Shown here in pieces: positions 45,390 through 54,416 of a stretch of 64,000 nt of DNA. Both the position numbers and the translations under genes were made by a program. The notes beneath the pieces were generated by a model, which worked only from the letters and a program-made list of their open reading frames with translations, was not told where the DNA came from and made no database searches. Every line of letters begins with the position of its first letter. Position 1 is the first letter of the stretch. Source of the DNA: Vibrio sp. Of7-15 (GTDB lineage: Bacteria > Pseudomonadota > Gammaproteobacteria > Enterobacterales > Vibrionaceae); the NCBI RefSeq assembly GCF_022347565.1, contig NZ_JAKRGH010000006.1:62001-126000 (forward strand), given 5' to 3'.

Positions 45390-46556
45390 ATGTTCCAGTT
45401 TATGACCTCGACTCGGATTGTTTTTGGAGATGGTGCGTTGAGCAATTCATTGTCTCTCATTAATAAATTTGGCTACAGTGCATTATTGATTTGTGGCAGT
45501 AATACAGAGCGAATAACGCCGATTTTGAAGTATCTGTCTTTGCAGAATATGAGATATCAGCAAGTGTCTATTCAGGGAGAGCCTTATATAGCCATGGTTG
45601 AAGAGCTTGCCGCGAGCGCGCGTCTGTTTCGTCCAGATATGGTGATAGCCATGGGCGGCGGAAGTGTTCTTGATGTTGGTAAAGCATTAGCCGCTTTGAT
45701 TCCAAATCAAGGCAGTGTTTACGATTACGCGGAAGTGGTTGGAAGGAATGTGCCACTTCAAGTTAAGCCTTTACCATTTATTGCTATTCCCACAACGGCA
45801 GGAACAGGAGCTGAGGTAACGAGCAATGCGGTATTACGTTCAGCACAGGAAAGAGTAAAAATCAGCATGCGTAGCCCAGATATGTTACCTGACGTTGCGA
45901 TTGTTGATCCTATGTTGACTTACGGGCTTGATAAGACGTTATCTGGCCAAGGTGCGATGGATGCATTCTGCCATTTGATGGAGGCGTATGTATGTGGTCA
46001 ACCCAATCCAATCACTGACATGATTTGTGAAGAGGGGCTACGTAGGCTCGCTGGGGCTATTTTCCCTGCGTGTGAAAATGATGACCGAAGAGCAAGATCG
46101 GATCTATCGTTTGCCGCCATGCTTGGTGGGATGGCTGTGATGAATGCAAAATTGGGTGCAGCACATGGTTTAGCATCGGCATTAGGTGGCAAGTTAGATG
46201 TTCCGCACAGTGTGATTACCGCGGAACTCGCTCCTTATGTGATGCAAGAAAACATCGAAGCTGCAAAGGAGTCGGGGAGAAGCGATATATTGAATCGTTA
46301 TCGTCACCTTGCTTCCATTATAACGGGGCGGCACAGTGCAACAGCCGAAGATGGTGTGTTATGGGTGCAGCGTACTTTACGGCGTTTAACGTTGCCACCA
46401 CTCTCTCGTTATGGGTTGTGTGATTCACTTTTTGATGAAATCGCGGAAGATGCGCTGCGTTCGACGGCAATACAGGGAAATCCATTACCATTGAATCAGG
46501 TTCGGCTTATTCGAATTTTAAACCATGTGTATGCATGCGCGGAATGCTATTCCTGA
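45390..46556 (+). CDS. Iron-containing alcohol dehydrogenase
   Basis: A 388-residue group III alcohol dehydrogenase. The NAD-binding GGGSVLDVGKALA and the TTAGTGAEVTSNAVL segment are family hallmarks. Metal ligands are seen as Asp and His in GAMDAFCHLMEAYV and His in the AAHGLASALGGKLDVPHS signature. The substrate (an aldehyde or alcohol) cannot be told from the sequence. It stands alone, with no operon partner. A leader of about 280 bp separates it from divergent grxA. Confidence 0.9.
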   Translation: MFQFMTSTRIVFGDGALSNSLSLINKFGYSALLICGSNTERITPILKYLSLQNMRYQQVSIQGEPYIAMVEELAASARLFRPDMVIAMGGGSVLDVGKALAALIPNQGSVYDYAEVVGRNVPLQVKPLPFIAIPTTAGTGAEVTSNAVLRSAQERVKISMRSPDMLPDVAIVDPMLTYGLDKTLSGQGAMDAFCHLMEAYVCGQPNPITDMICEEGLRRLAGAIFPACENDDRRARSDLSFAAMLGGMAVMNAKLGAAHGLASALGGKLDVPHSVITAELAPYVMQENIEAAKESGRSDILNRYRHLASIITGRHSATAEDGVLWVQRTLRRLTLPPLSRYGLCDSLFDEIAEDALRSTAIQGNPLPLNQVRLIRILNHVYACAECYS

Positions 46557-46643
46557 GCTTAGCCATTGGTTCTCTCGTTTATCATTAATGATTTTGTATG
46601 GCTAACTATGGTGTGTTTTATAAAATCAAGGGCTGTGAAAATG

Positions 46644-46672
46644 TTGACAATTTTTTGACAGTGCCCCAGAAT
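46644..46672 (+). promoter_or_regulatory. Candidate ompA promoter
   Basis: TTGACA (46644-46649) and CAGAAT (46667-46672) are 17 bp apart. It would give a leader of about 105 bases that contains the short hairpin TTCAATT/AATTGAA (46702-46723), in line with the long, stable leaders of ompA mRNAs. Confidence 0.35.
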
Positions 46673-46783
46673 TACGTTTTGTTTACAAGGTGTAGAAATA
46701 GTTCAATTTATTCGTTAATTGAATGTTTGTTTATATAGAGAAGTGTCAGTAAAAATAAACCTGATTATCATCAAGGATCATAT

Positions 46784-47767
46784 ATGAAAAAAATAATAGC
46801 AGTGGTTGGTATTTCAGCGGTAACCGCACTACCAGTATTCGCAGAATCAGGTGCATACCTAGGTGGTAAATTTGGTAGTACTGCTGTGAATAACGCTTGT
46901 GATTCACAGACCACGTGTGATGACACAAATGGTGGTGTTGGTCTAATTGCAGGTTACGATTTTACCAATTGGTTAGCACTAGAAGCTGGTTATGATTACT
47001 TCGGTAACATGGACACGAATTTTGGTTCGCAAACATTTCAAGATACATTAACTTCACTGACCTTAGCGCCTAAGCTTTCATTTGCTTTAAATGAAGGTAT
47101 GGACTTATACGGCAAGTTAGGTGCTGCTCAGTGGGATTATTCGTCATTCAGTGATGTAAGCATGCTGGCTGCTGTTGGTATGAGCATGGCGATTAGCCCA
47201 TCTTTAGATTTACGAATGGAATACCAGCATATTGAAGATATGTCTGATTCTGTCTTTAATGGCGTAGATAGCTCATTCCTTGGTTTTGGTTTCAACTATA
47301 ATTTTGGCCGTTCAAAGCCAGCTGTTGTGACTGAACCTGTGCCTGTTGTTATGCCTGAGCCTGTGGTTGAAGAGAAACCTGTTGAAACTGTCGTGGCAGC
47401 AAAAACATTCTCGTTCACTGAGAAAAACGGTGTAGGTCTCTTCCAAACAGGTAAAGCGACATTAGCTCAATCTAGTCTATCTCGCTTAGATGAACTAGTT
47501 ACGTTACTAGTGACTTACCCTCAAGCGACAGTAAATATCTCTGGTCACACAGACAGTACTGGCTCTAGTAGTTTTAACCAAAAGCTATCTGAGCAGCGCG
47601 CAAATTCTGTTGCTAACTACTTAATTGAAAAAGGTGTGGAGCCAGCGCGTATTACTGCTGTTGGTGAAGGTGAGACTCGTCCTGTTGCTTCAAATGATAC
47701 GTTAGAAGGTCGTCAATCTAACCGCCGTGTTGAAGTTAATGTTCCAACTTTCACGTACACAGAATAA
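46784..47767 (+). CDS. ompA: OmpA-family outer-membrane porin
   Basis: A 327-residue outer-membrane protein. Signal peptide to about residue 20 (LPVFA), an eight-strand barrel domain (about 21-180), a Pro/Val/Glu-rich linker (VPVVMPEPVVEEKPVE) and a C-terminal peptidoglycan-binding domain with NISGHTDSTGSSSFNQKLSE and GRQSNRRVEVNV. One Cys pair is seen early in the barrel (NACDSQTTCDD), in an exposed loop. It gives envelope stability. AAGGATC precedes the ATG, and a strong terminator follows. Confidence 0.93.
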   Translation: MKKIIAVVGISAVTALPVFAESGAYLGGKFGSTAVNNACDSQTTCDDTNGGVGLIAGYDFTNWLALEAGYDYFGNMDTNFGSQTFQDTLTSLTLAPKLSFALNEGMDLYGKLGAAQWDYSSFSDVSMLAAVGMSMAISPSLDLRMEYQHIEDMSDSVFNGVDSSFLGFGFNYNFGRSKPAVVTEPVPVVMPEPVVEEKPVETVVAAKTFSFTEKNGVGLFQTGKATLAQSSLSRLDELVTLLVTYPQATVNISGHTDSTGSSSFNQKLSEQRANSVANYLIEKGVEPARITAVGEGETRPVASNDTLEGRQSNRRVEVNVPTFTYTE

Positions 47768-47798
47768 GCGCCGAGCTTAAAATAAGTTGTTAAATGTA

Positions 47799-47830
47799 AA
47801 AAGGGAGTCAGATAATATTGACTCCCTTTT
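47799..47830. terminator. Bidirectional terminator between ompA and hexR
   Basis: AAAAGGGAGTCA and TGACTCCCTTTT are perfectly complementary with an eight-base loop. Confidence 0.9.
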
Positions 47831-47848
47831 ATATGGTATTTGTAAAAC

Positions 47849-48703
47849 TTAGAGGGTGTCTGTTTTATCGTAACGAGAATCACGAAGAGCGTCTTTTACA
47901 CGCTTTAAGTTATCTCTAAAACCAGCCCCTCTTCGTAATGTAAAGCCAGTTGCTAGTACATCAATAACGGTCATTTGAACGACGCGGCTCGCCATTGGCA
48001 TGTACACATCTGTATCTTCAGGCACATCTAAAGAAATAGAAAGTGAACATGCTTTTTCCAGTGGCGATTCTTTTGCTGTGATACCAATAACTGTTGCACC
48101 ATTTTCACGAGCCAATCGTGCAATATCCACTAAACTTTTTGTTCGGCCAGTATGTGAAATCACAACCACAACATCGTTATCTGTGCAATTCATGCAGCTC
48201 ATGCGTTGCATCACAATGTCATCAAAACAAACAATGGGGATATTGAAGCGGAAGAATTTATTTTGAGCATCATGCGCAACAGATGCCGAAGCCCCCAAAC
48301 CAAAGAAAGAAATTTTCTTTGCTTGTGTTAGCAGGTCAACCGCTCTGTTTACTTGCATTGGATCTAGGCTATTCTTAGCAACATCTAAGCAAGCCATTGT
48401 TGATTCGAATATTTTATGAGTATAGGCGTCTGGGCCATCATCTTCTTCTACGTTACGGTTAACGTAAGGAGTCCCATTAGCTAAGCTTTGAGCTAAATGT
48501 AATTTAAAATCAGGAAATCCTTTAGTGTCTAGGCGGCGGCAAAAGCGGTTAACGGTTGGTTCACTCACGTCAGCCATTTTTGCTAAGGTCGCAATGCTAG
48601 AATGGATGGCCGTTTGAGGGGAAGTCATTATGACTTCGGCAACCTTACGTTCAGACTTGCTGAAGTTTTCTAAGTTTTTCTGTATTTTTTCTAATGTATT
48701 CAT
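47849..48703 (-). CDS. hexR: HexR, RpiR-family regulator of central carbon metabolism
   Basis: A 284-residue regulator. An N-terminal RpiR helix-turn-helix (about 1-77; MADVSEPTVNRFCRRL) precedes a SIS sugar-phosphate isomerase-like domain (about 115-255; FFGLGASASVAHDAQNKF, VVVISHTGRTKSLVDIA), which in HexR senses 2-keto-3-deoxy-6-phosphogluconate. HexR controls Entner-Doudoroff and glycolysis genes in gamma-proteobacteria, often including gap genes. The frame is open to 48757, but MNTLEKIQKNL (ATG at 48703) is the family start. Confidence 0.9.
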   Translation of the reverse strand: MNTLEKIQKNLENFSKSERKVAEVIMTSPQTAIHSSIATLAKMADVSEPTVNRFCRRLDTKGFPDFKLHLAQSLANGTPYVNRNVEEDDGPDAYTHKIFESTMACLDVAKNSLDPMQVNRAVDLLTQAKKISFFGLGASASVAHDAQNKFFRFNIPIVCFDDIVMQRMSCMNCTDNDVVVVISHTGRTKSLVDIARLARENGATVIGITAKESPLEKACSLSISLDVPEDTDVYMPMASRVVQMTVIDVLATGFTLRRGAGFRDNLKRVKDALRDSRYDKTDTL

Positions 48704-49048
48704 GATATTGCAGGGCTTCGTTGCTGAATTTTGTATAACCAGCATTCGTATTAGCACGAAGACTAGCTTATTTAGAAAGTATACTACTTTTGTTTAAAAC
48801 CTCTCTATTGAAATAGCTTATTCCTATGCCCTTTATAGTGAGAATTTGACAAAGATCTAATTATTACTTTCAGTTCTGGAAGTTTTTGAGCCTTAAATAG
48901 GGTGTTTATACGTGCTTCATGGAAATTAATGTTGTTTTTTTTCATAAGTTGGGAATTAATTTACACTGTGAAATAAAGGTATACGAATATATTGTCGTAA
49001 TATTTTACGTAATATGAATATATTTAATGTAAATAGAGAGGTAGTTAA
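48704..49048. other. Divergent control region of hexR and the YeeZ-like gene
   Basis: No gene is seen. The palindrome AAAGTA-TAC-TACTTT lies at 48776-48790, about 75 bp before hexR, and may be an operator. Nearer the right-hand gene, CGTAATAT occurs twice (48996-49003, 49008-49015), flanked on both sides by AATATATT (48986-48993, 49017-49024), which gives an AT-rich repeated block just before the ribosome-binding site. Confidence 0.45.
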
Positions 49049-49858
49049 GTGGAAATTGCTGTTCTTGGTTTAGGTTGGTTAGGCTTACCTTTGGCGTGCG
49101 AGTTAAAAAAACAGGGGATAGCCGTTGCAGGAACAAAAACTGCGGTTAATGATTCGAAAATCAATGGTATACCTGTTCACCCTTTTAATCTTTATGATGA
49201 GCAAAAATATGGGCGACTGTGGCAACATTTAAATGTAGAAACAGTTGTGCTTAATATCCCTCCGTTGAAAAATGATTTATCTTTGTATGAAAAGTTGATG
49301 AAAAGCCTTATTGGCAGTGGTTTTAAAGCAGGGGTAAAGCACGTTTTATTTATTAGCACGACGTCTGTTTATGGTAGTCAAGGGCAGATTATTGAAAGTA
49401 ATGACTCAACACCACTGACTAAATCTGGAAAAGTACACCGCCGTATCGAGCAATACCTATTAACTCAATACCCTGAGCAGGTGAGTATTCTAAGGTTAGC
49501 AGGATTAGTGGGGGATGACCGACACCCAATTTATAGTTTATCTGGCCGAACAGAAATAAAAGGGGGACTTAATCGGGTGAATTTAATTCATCAAACAGAT
49601 GTTATTGCCGCGATAAGGCGCATTTTAACGTTATCAAAGTGGGGGAAAGTTTTTCACTTATGTGCAGACGAGCACCCAACTCGTGATGAGTATTATACGT
49701 GGGCAGCTAAGACGCTTTCGTTGCCTCAACCCCAGTTTAGTCTTGATAGTACTACTTCGAATAAATGGGTTGATGCAACCAAAACAAAGGAGGAATTAGG
49801 CCTGAAGCTTCAATACCCATCTCCTTTTGATATGTTATGTAATCTGAAGTCGATATAA
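49049..49858 (+). CDS. YeeZ-like NAD(P)-binding epimerase-fold protein
   Basis: A 269-residue Rossmann-fold protein of the extended SDR type. The nucleotide-binding segment is AVLGLGWLGLPLACEL (GxGxxG) and the active-site region is FISTTSVYGSQG, with the Ser-Thr-Ser and Tyr of epimerases, but without the usual Lys at Y+4. E. coli YeeZ, of unknown function, is similar in size and motif. The start is a GTG with GAGAGGTAG upstream. It stands alone. Confidence 0.8.
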   Translation: MEIAVLGLGWLGLPLACELKKQGIAVAGTKTAVNDSKINGIPVHPFNLYDEQKYGRLWQHLNVETVVLNIPPLKNDLSLYEKLMKSLIGSGFKAGVKHVLFISTTSVYGSQGQIIESNDSTPLTKSGKVHRRIEQYLLTQYPEQVSILRLAGLVGDDRHPIYSLSGRTEIKGGLNRVNLIHQTDVIAAIRRILTLSKWGKVFHLCADEHPTRDEYYTWAAKTLSLPQPQFSLDSTTSNKWVDATKTKEELGLKLQYPSPFDMLCNLKSI

Positions 49859-49863
49859 GAGGT

Positions 49864-49892
49864 GGCGCAATGATCACTGAGATAATCGCGCC
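49864..49892 (-). terminator. Weak hairpin after panP
   Basis: GGCGC and GCGCC pair across 19 bases with some inner pairing (GAT/ATC). No clear T-run; a weak candidate in the 41 bp between the converging genes. Confidence 0.25.
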
Positions 49893-49899
49893 TGATTTG

Positions 49900-51549
49900 T
49901 TACTTTTTCGATAATATTGCTTCAGATAATTGCAACATCTTAGGTAGGCTAATAGTGCTTTGTTCTGCAATATCACGTTGTTCTTCAAGCACTGATTGTA
50001 AAATATCATAGCTAGTTAATGGGTTAGCTAGAACAACACGGAAAACCGTTGTCGCTCTGTTGTCCCATTTCTTTGGGGTTAGCCTTGTTCGAGAGACAAA
50101 GGATTTCCCTGATTCACGCTGACGCTTTTGAATGAACTTTGTGAGATCATTAAGCAGTTCATGAAGTGTTTCAGTTTCTTCTACCGTAGCGTATTGCAGT
50201 GCTCGTTGGACTATTTCAGGGGTAAAACGGTAAGTTAGAAGGCACAGCTCTGGCTCAGATATAAGCTCAAAGTCTGTTTGTGCATGGATCAGTTTGGCAA
50301 AGTATTTCGCTTTTTGGATGCTTTGATCAATCAGCAGTTCGTAGCCCGGTCGGCTGATAATATTAAAACTTGCATATAGCAGCATAGCCATACCACTACG
50401 GGAACCTTCTAGGGTATGACTACCCAGATCTTTAGAGCCTTTTCTTAAAATATATTCAGCATGATGCTCTATTGCAGACATTGAGGCTGGGTTTTTAAAG
50501 ATAACCATGCCTGCACCCATTGGGACGTAGAGCTGCTTGTGGGCATCAATGGTGACTGAGTCGGCACGTTCAATACCTGCAAGTAATACGCGATAGGTAT
50601 TTGACATTAATGTTGCACCACCCCAAGCGGCATCTACATGAAAGTGGCATTGTTCTGCTTCTGCAATATCAGCGAGCTCGTTGAGAGGGTCAATGCTGCC
50701 TGTTTCTGTGGTGCCAGCAACACCCACAATAGCTAGTGGTTTGATATTTTTCTCTTTTAATTCCACTAATTTTTGTTTTAAAGCGATAGGGCAGATGCGG
50801 TTATTGTCATCCGTTTTTATCGCAATTACATTATCACGGCCAATGCCTAACACATCAGCGGCTTTTTTGAGTGAATAATGACCACGTTCAGAGACTAAAA
50901 TCGCGATGCCGTCGTAATTGTAGTGTTTCAGGGCTTGAAATAGGCCTTCTCGCGCAATGCCTTTAAATGTGCCATCTGCTTTTAGTAAGTTATTACGTGC
51001 AACCCACAGTGCCGTTATGTTGGCAATGGTTCCACCAGAACAAAAAGCACCAAGAGAATGATTAGCACTGTGCATCCATTTTTGATAAAAGCTATCTTCT
51101 TGCTTGTAAATGAGCCCATGAAGCATACCAAGCACTTGTCGCTCTAACGGTGTGAATGCTTTAGAGGTTTCAATTTTCACCAGATTTTGATTCAGTGCGA
51201 TCATTATTTTGGAAAGCGGCATCAAAAAATAGGGCAGAGCAGAGGTCATGTGACCAATGAAGCTTGGAGCAGAGGTATGAACAGACTGAGCCACTAACGT
51301 ATTAAGTAGATGCTGAGTGTGCTCTGAAACAAAAGTCGGAGTTTCAGGTATTAATGGATCAGAAAAGTCTTTTTCTATATCTGACAAAGGCTTTTCTTCA
51401 GCGACAATGTGTTCACGCAAGAATTGGTTTAGGTTTTGAGACAGTTCTTGCTCAATTTGACCTAAAGTAGAATCAGGCGCTTCTGGCACTGTGAAGATGC
51501 GAAGTAGGTTTTCTAAACTTGCATCAGGCGTTTTGTTATCCGATACCAT
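49900..51549 (-). CDS. panP: Pyridoxal-phosphate-dependent decarboxylase, PanP type
   Basis: A group II PLP decarboxylase of about 549 residues. The PLP Lys is in TIDAHKQLYVPMGAGM and the preceding strand is FHVDAAWGGA. The N-terminal LLRIFTVPEAPDSTLGQIE is characteristic of PanP of vibrios, which decarboxylates aspartate to beta-alanine for pantothenate synthesis in place of PanD; older annotations name it glutamate decarboxylase. Three in-frame starts (51597, 51576, 51549) have only weak ribosome-binding sites; I prefer MVSDNKTPDAS at 51549 by family memory, without firm proof. Confidence 0.85.
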   Translation of the reverse strand: MVSDNKTPDASLENLLRIFTVPEAPDSTLGQIEQELSQNLNQFLREHIVAEEKPLSDIEKDFSDPLIPETPTFVSEHTQHLLNTLVAQSVHTSAPSFIGHMTSALPYFLMPLSKIMIALNQNLVKIETSKAFTPLERQVLGMLHGLIYKQEDSFYQKWMHSANHSLGAFCSGGTIANITALWVARNNLLKADGTFKGIAREGLFQALKHYNYDGIAILVSERGHYSLKKAADVLGIGRDNVIAIKTDDNNRICPIALKQKLVELKEKNIKPLAIVGVAGTTETGSIDPLNELADIAEAEQCHFHVDAAWGGATLMSNTYRVLLAGIERADSVTIDAHKQLYVPMGAGMVIFKNPASMSAIEHHAEYILRKGSKDLGSHTLEGSRSGMAMLLYASFNIISRPGYELLIDQSIQKAKYFAKLIHAQTDFELISEPELCLLTYRFTPEIVQRALQYATVEETETLHELLNDLTKFIQKRQRESGKSFVSRTRLTPKKWDNRATTVFRVVLANPLTSYDILQSVLEEQRDIAEQSTISLPKMLQLSEAILSKK

Positions 51550-51667
51550 GATAATTTCTTTATTTTTTTGTTCCATAAACGAATGCTTATGCGGCATTAA
51601 GTCGTAAAAGTGTGCTCAATTTAATTGAAACACATCGTAAAGTCTTGCTTTATTCTAAGCTATACAG

Positions 51668-51698
51668 AAAAGAGCACGAGAATGATACGTGCTCTTTT
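51668..51698. terminator. Bidirectional terminator between panP and the secreted-protein gene
   Basis: AAAAGAGCACG and CGTGCTCTTTT are perfectly complementary with a nine-base loop. It lies downstream of the 51781-52293 gene on the minus strand. Confidence 0.8.
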
Positions 51699-51780
51699 GT
51701 TTCATGCAACCCAATTTAATGGGGTAGATACCACGTACCACGTTAGTACTTCATGTGATACAGGATGAATATTACACTAT

Positions 51781-52293
51781 TTAGTTGCATTTGATGGCTG
51801 AAATTTTTTCCATCGCGTTATTGTACGCTTGTAATGGAACATCAATAGCTTGTGGGTGACTTAATAGATCGGCAAAAGCAGAGCGAAGTTCATAGTTTTT
51901 CTCATGGGGTTTTGATTGACGATCAGAGAATGTTCTTTGTGCATACTCTCCAAGCTCATCACTACGAGTGGCTAGACGTTTGATGTCTTGCTGCTCTAAG
52001 TTCAACCAAGACTCAACTGCTTTGTCGGTAGAAACGAGTGATGGATCGTGTTCTAAGTAATAATCAACCGCTTTGCGGCTCAACTCGAAGTGGTGCTGGC
52101 GACCTTTTAAAAACCACTGGCTAACATCATCGAGTGATGGGTTCTTTTCAACCGTTAGTTCAATTAGAGATTCATACCAAGAAAGCGATGCATCAATATA
52201 GCCATGGTATTTATTGCTCAGGCATGTGTTATCTGCAGCGTTTGCTGTTCCAGTTAACAGCAGAAGAGGAAGAATAACAGCGGATAATTTCAT
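51781..52293 (-). CDS. Secreted protein of unknown function
   Basis: A 170-residue protein with a clear signal peptide (about 1-19, ending TANA) and a mature, probably all-helical domain with a Cys near each end (NTCLSNKYHG and AIKCN), which may pair. Trp, Tyr and charged residues are frequent; no known motif. I do not recognise a family. In V. cholerae a small secreted protein may hold the same place, but this is from memory. GGATC-type ribosome-binding site. Single gene with terminator. Confidence 0.7.
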   Translation of the reverse strand: MKLSAVILPLLLLTGTANAADNTCLSNKYHGYIDASLSWYESLIELTVEKNPSLDDVSQWFLKGRQHHFELSRKAVDYYLEHDPSLVSTDKAVESWLNLEQQDIKRLATRSDELGEYAQRTFSDRQSKPHEKNYELRSAFADLLSHPQAIDVPLQAYNNAMEKISAIKCN

Positions 52294-52394
52294 TGCAGAT
52301 CCTTTTATTTTGTTTATTGTAATTTTTAGGCTGAGTTGTCGCTATCTCATTATGTTTAATGATAAAAGCAACATTACTTGGGCGTACTGTATAT

Positions 52395-53294
52395 TTATAA
52401 CGATACAAAAAATAGCATTAAAAATGGAACAGCTAAACTAAGTATAAAGCCACTCACAATCGCAACGGGAACACAATGTATGCCACCTGTGCTTTGGATC
52501 ACAGGTAATGTGAAGTCCATGGCCGTTGCACCAGCATAACCAATAGAAGTAGATGGAACGCGGTTGATGGCAACGGGAATCAACACAAGTGCAATGAGTT
52601 CTCGTAGTAGTTCATTTAAAAATGCGGCACCGCCATAAACCGGACCTAGAGCATCCCCCATTAGAATACCGGCAAGAGAATACCAACCAAATCCTGAGGC
52701 CATGGCCAGCCCGTGGTTAAAAGGGATATCTAGGATAAAAGCTGCAATAAGCCCCCCAGGCAGGGATGAGGCTAAAACTAAGGCAGCAATGGTCATACCG
52801 TGCTTATTCAAGAGAATTTGTTTGAGTGTCATACCGCTGTTTCTAAGTTGTATTCCAATCAGAAATAGCAGTAAAAGAAGAATAAGTTCACTGGCAGTAT
52901 CAACCCACGACAGATCCATCGTAAAAGTTAAACCAATACCTAACCCTAAACCGACAACAACAATGAGTTTGACGGATTCAAGTGCCATGCTAGATAAGGG
53001 AAGCTTGTTTTTATTACCCTGGGATTTTAAAGGCATTAATCGATCAATGAGCGGTAAAACAGCAAGGTTACATGCACTAATAGATAGAAAAAAAGTGGCG
53101 GTATACACTAGGATTTGATTAAGGTTTTGACTTAGATTATCTAACCCTGCCAAGCTTAGCCCCATCAAGCCCAAAATGACGAGTACTAATCGACTGGTTT
53201 GAGCATTAACCTGATGGAGTATGGTTTCATTTTTAATTGGTATTAAATATCCGATAACTAAAGGAAGAAAAATATACAACATCCCTGAAAACAT
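52395..53294 (-). CDS. lysO: Lysine exporter LysO
   Basis: A 299-residue membrane protein, exactly the length of E. coli LysO (YbjE), the lysine and thialysine exporter. About eight helices; the core ILLLLLFLIGIQLRNSGMTLKQILLNKHG and the GFGWYSLAGILMGD and MDFTLPVIQSTGG segments are highly characteristic. The frame continues upstream to 53393, but GGGGAA just before the ATG at 53294 and the family start MFSGMLYIFLPL decide the start. No lysine riboswitch is recognised in the leader. Confidence 0.93.
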   Translation of the reverse strand: MFSGMLYIFLPLVIGYLIPIKNETILHQVNAQTSRLVLVILGLMGLSLAGLDNLSQNLNQILVYTATFFLSISACNLAVLPLIDRLMPLKSQGNKNKLPLSSMALESVKLIVVVGLGLGIGLTFTMDLSWVDTASELILLLLLFLIGIQLRNSGMTLKQILLNKHGMTIAALVLASSLPGGLIAAFILDIPFNHGLAMASGFGWYSLAGILMGDALGPVYGGAAFLNELLRELIALVLIPVAINRVPSTSIGYAGATAMDFTLPVIQSTGGIHCVPVAIVSGFILSLAVPFLMLFFVSL

Positions 53295-53430
53295 AACTTC
53301 CCCAGTATTAGTAATGTGCTGCCTGCACAATGGGTTAAAAATGATAACTTTCAAATGATTGGAAAGCTTTAGAGCCGCATCACAGGTTATCAATCGGATC
53401 GTGTGATGGTCAATGTAAAATTTTGAGAGT

Positions 53431-53475
53431 AATAATAAGCAAGCAGTATTCAGGGGACTTTACCTGCTTATTATT
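53431..53475 (-). terminator. Hairpin after the HDOD gene
   Basis: AATAATAAGCA and TGCTTATTATT are perfectly complementary with an inner AGT/ACT pairing. It begins 14 bp after the HDOD gene stop on the minus strand; the stem itself is T-rich on its 3' side. Confidence 0.6.
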
Positions 53476-53489
53476 GTTGTTAGCGACAG

Positions 53490-54416
53490 TTATAAGCCAC
53501 TAAAACTGATGATTTCTTTTATATTGTGGGTAAATTGTGTTTTGGTTAAATTGCTCAATTCGTATAAGGCTTCTGCGCCAACGGCAGTAACTTCAACCTC
53601 ATGTTCTTCAATTGCTTCGTCTTGATTTCTAAACATTAATAGATGGCTTGCCATGCGTGCAATGTCTAAATAGCTAACCATATTATCAGGCTTCGATTGC
53701 AAAGAGCGATTGCTTGCGACCTCTAGGAAATCATTATCAAAATGCCAACGATGCAAGACTAAACGGCTGGTGGCAGAGCAGCGCTTTGAAAATATGTATT
53801 TTGCTATCTCAATATCAAGGTAGTTGCCTTTGTCTCCGTAGTTGTAATATTCATTAACTAAGCAAAATAATCCTATATCAGCAAGTAATCCTACCAATAG
53901 GGCTTTATCAAGTTCTAAGTGCTGATTCTCATTGGGGGCGCTGTGTTTTTGTATGGATTGACACACCATAACCATGACTGCCGCAAATTCACGTGAGGCT
54001 GCGGAGCTTTTTTTTAGTTGCTCATTACATTCTTTATTTAAATTCGCAGAATGCTTGAGCTGTTCAATGGCTTGAGCGGTCACAATATCTCTCACACGGC
54101 AAATGCCTAAGCGTGATACTGCAGTGATTAAATCTAGGCAGGTGATATTACGGCGATTGAAAACGGCGGAGTTGGCAACTCGTATTACAGAAGCGGCAAG
54201 ACTTGGATCCTGAAGGAGGAGATCGGCAATATCTTTAATGGTTGTACTTTCATTACTACATAGTTGCTGTATTTCTAAGACGACATCCGGAATAGGTGGC
54301 AAAGCAATGTTGTTTGAGCGTATTGATTTCTCAACTAGCTTACAGAACTCACTTTCAAGTCCTTTCAGGATGTTTTCTTTATTATAGGGTAGCCAATAGA
54401 AAGATAGATGATTCAT
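53490..54416 (-). CDS. HDOD-domain signalling protein
   Basis: A 308-residue soluble protein with an HDOD domain (about 35-235): LPPIPDVVLEIQQLCSNESTTIKDIADLLLQDPSLAASVIRVAN is a textbook opening of this domain. HDOD domains are related to HD phosphohydrolases but usually lack the metal residues; they take part in signalling or gene control. No second domain is seen. It is divergent from tfoX, with a 403-bp shared region that holds a long inverted repeat. Confidence 0.88.
   Translation of the reverse strand: MNHLSFYWLPYNKENILKGLESEFCKLVEKSIRSNNIALPPIPDVVLEIQQLCSNESTTIKDIADLLLQDPSLAASVIRVANSAVFNRRNITCLDLITAVSRLGICRVRDIVTAQAIEQLKHSANLNKECNEQLKKSSAASREFAAVMVMVCQSIQKHSAPNENQHLELDKALLVGLLADIGLFCLVNEYYNYGDKGNYLDIEIAKYIFSKRCSATSRLVLHRWHFDNDFLEVASNRSLQSKPDNMVSYLDIARMASHLLMFRNQDEAIEEHEVEVTAVGAEALYELSNLTKTQFTHNIKEIISFSGL

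Noticed and set aside
46633-46650. CRP site before ompA
   Set aside because: TGTGA-N6-TGACA has a poor second half and overlaps the putative -35 element; evidence is not enough.
53295-53489. Lysine riboswitch upstream of lysO
   Set aside because: The leader is short and shows none of the conserved lysine-aptamer elements (such as the AGAGG and GGAA/CTGAAGG-type segments). In E. coli lysO is controlled by other means.
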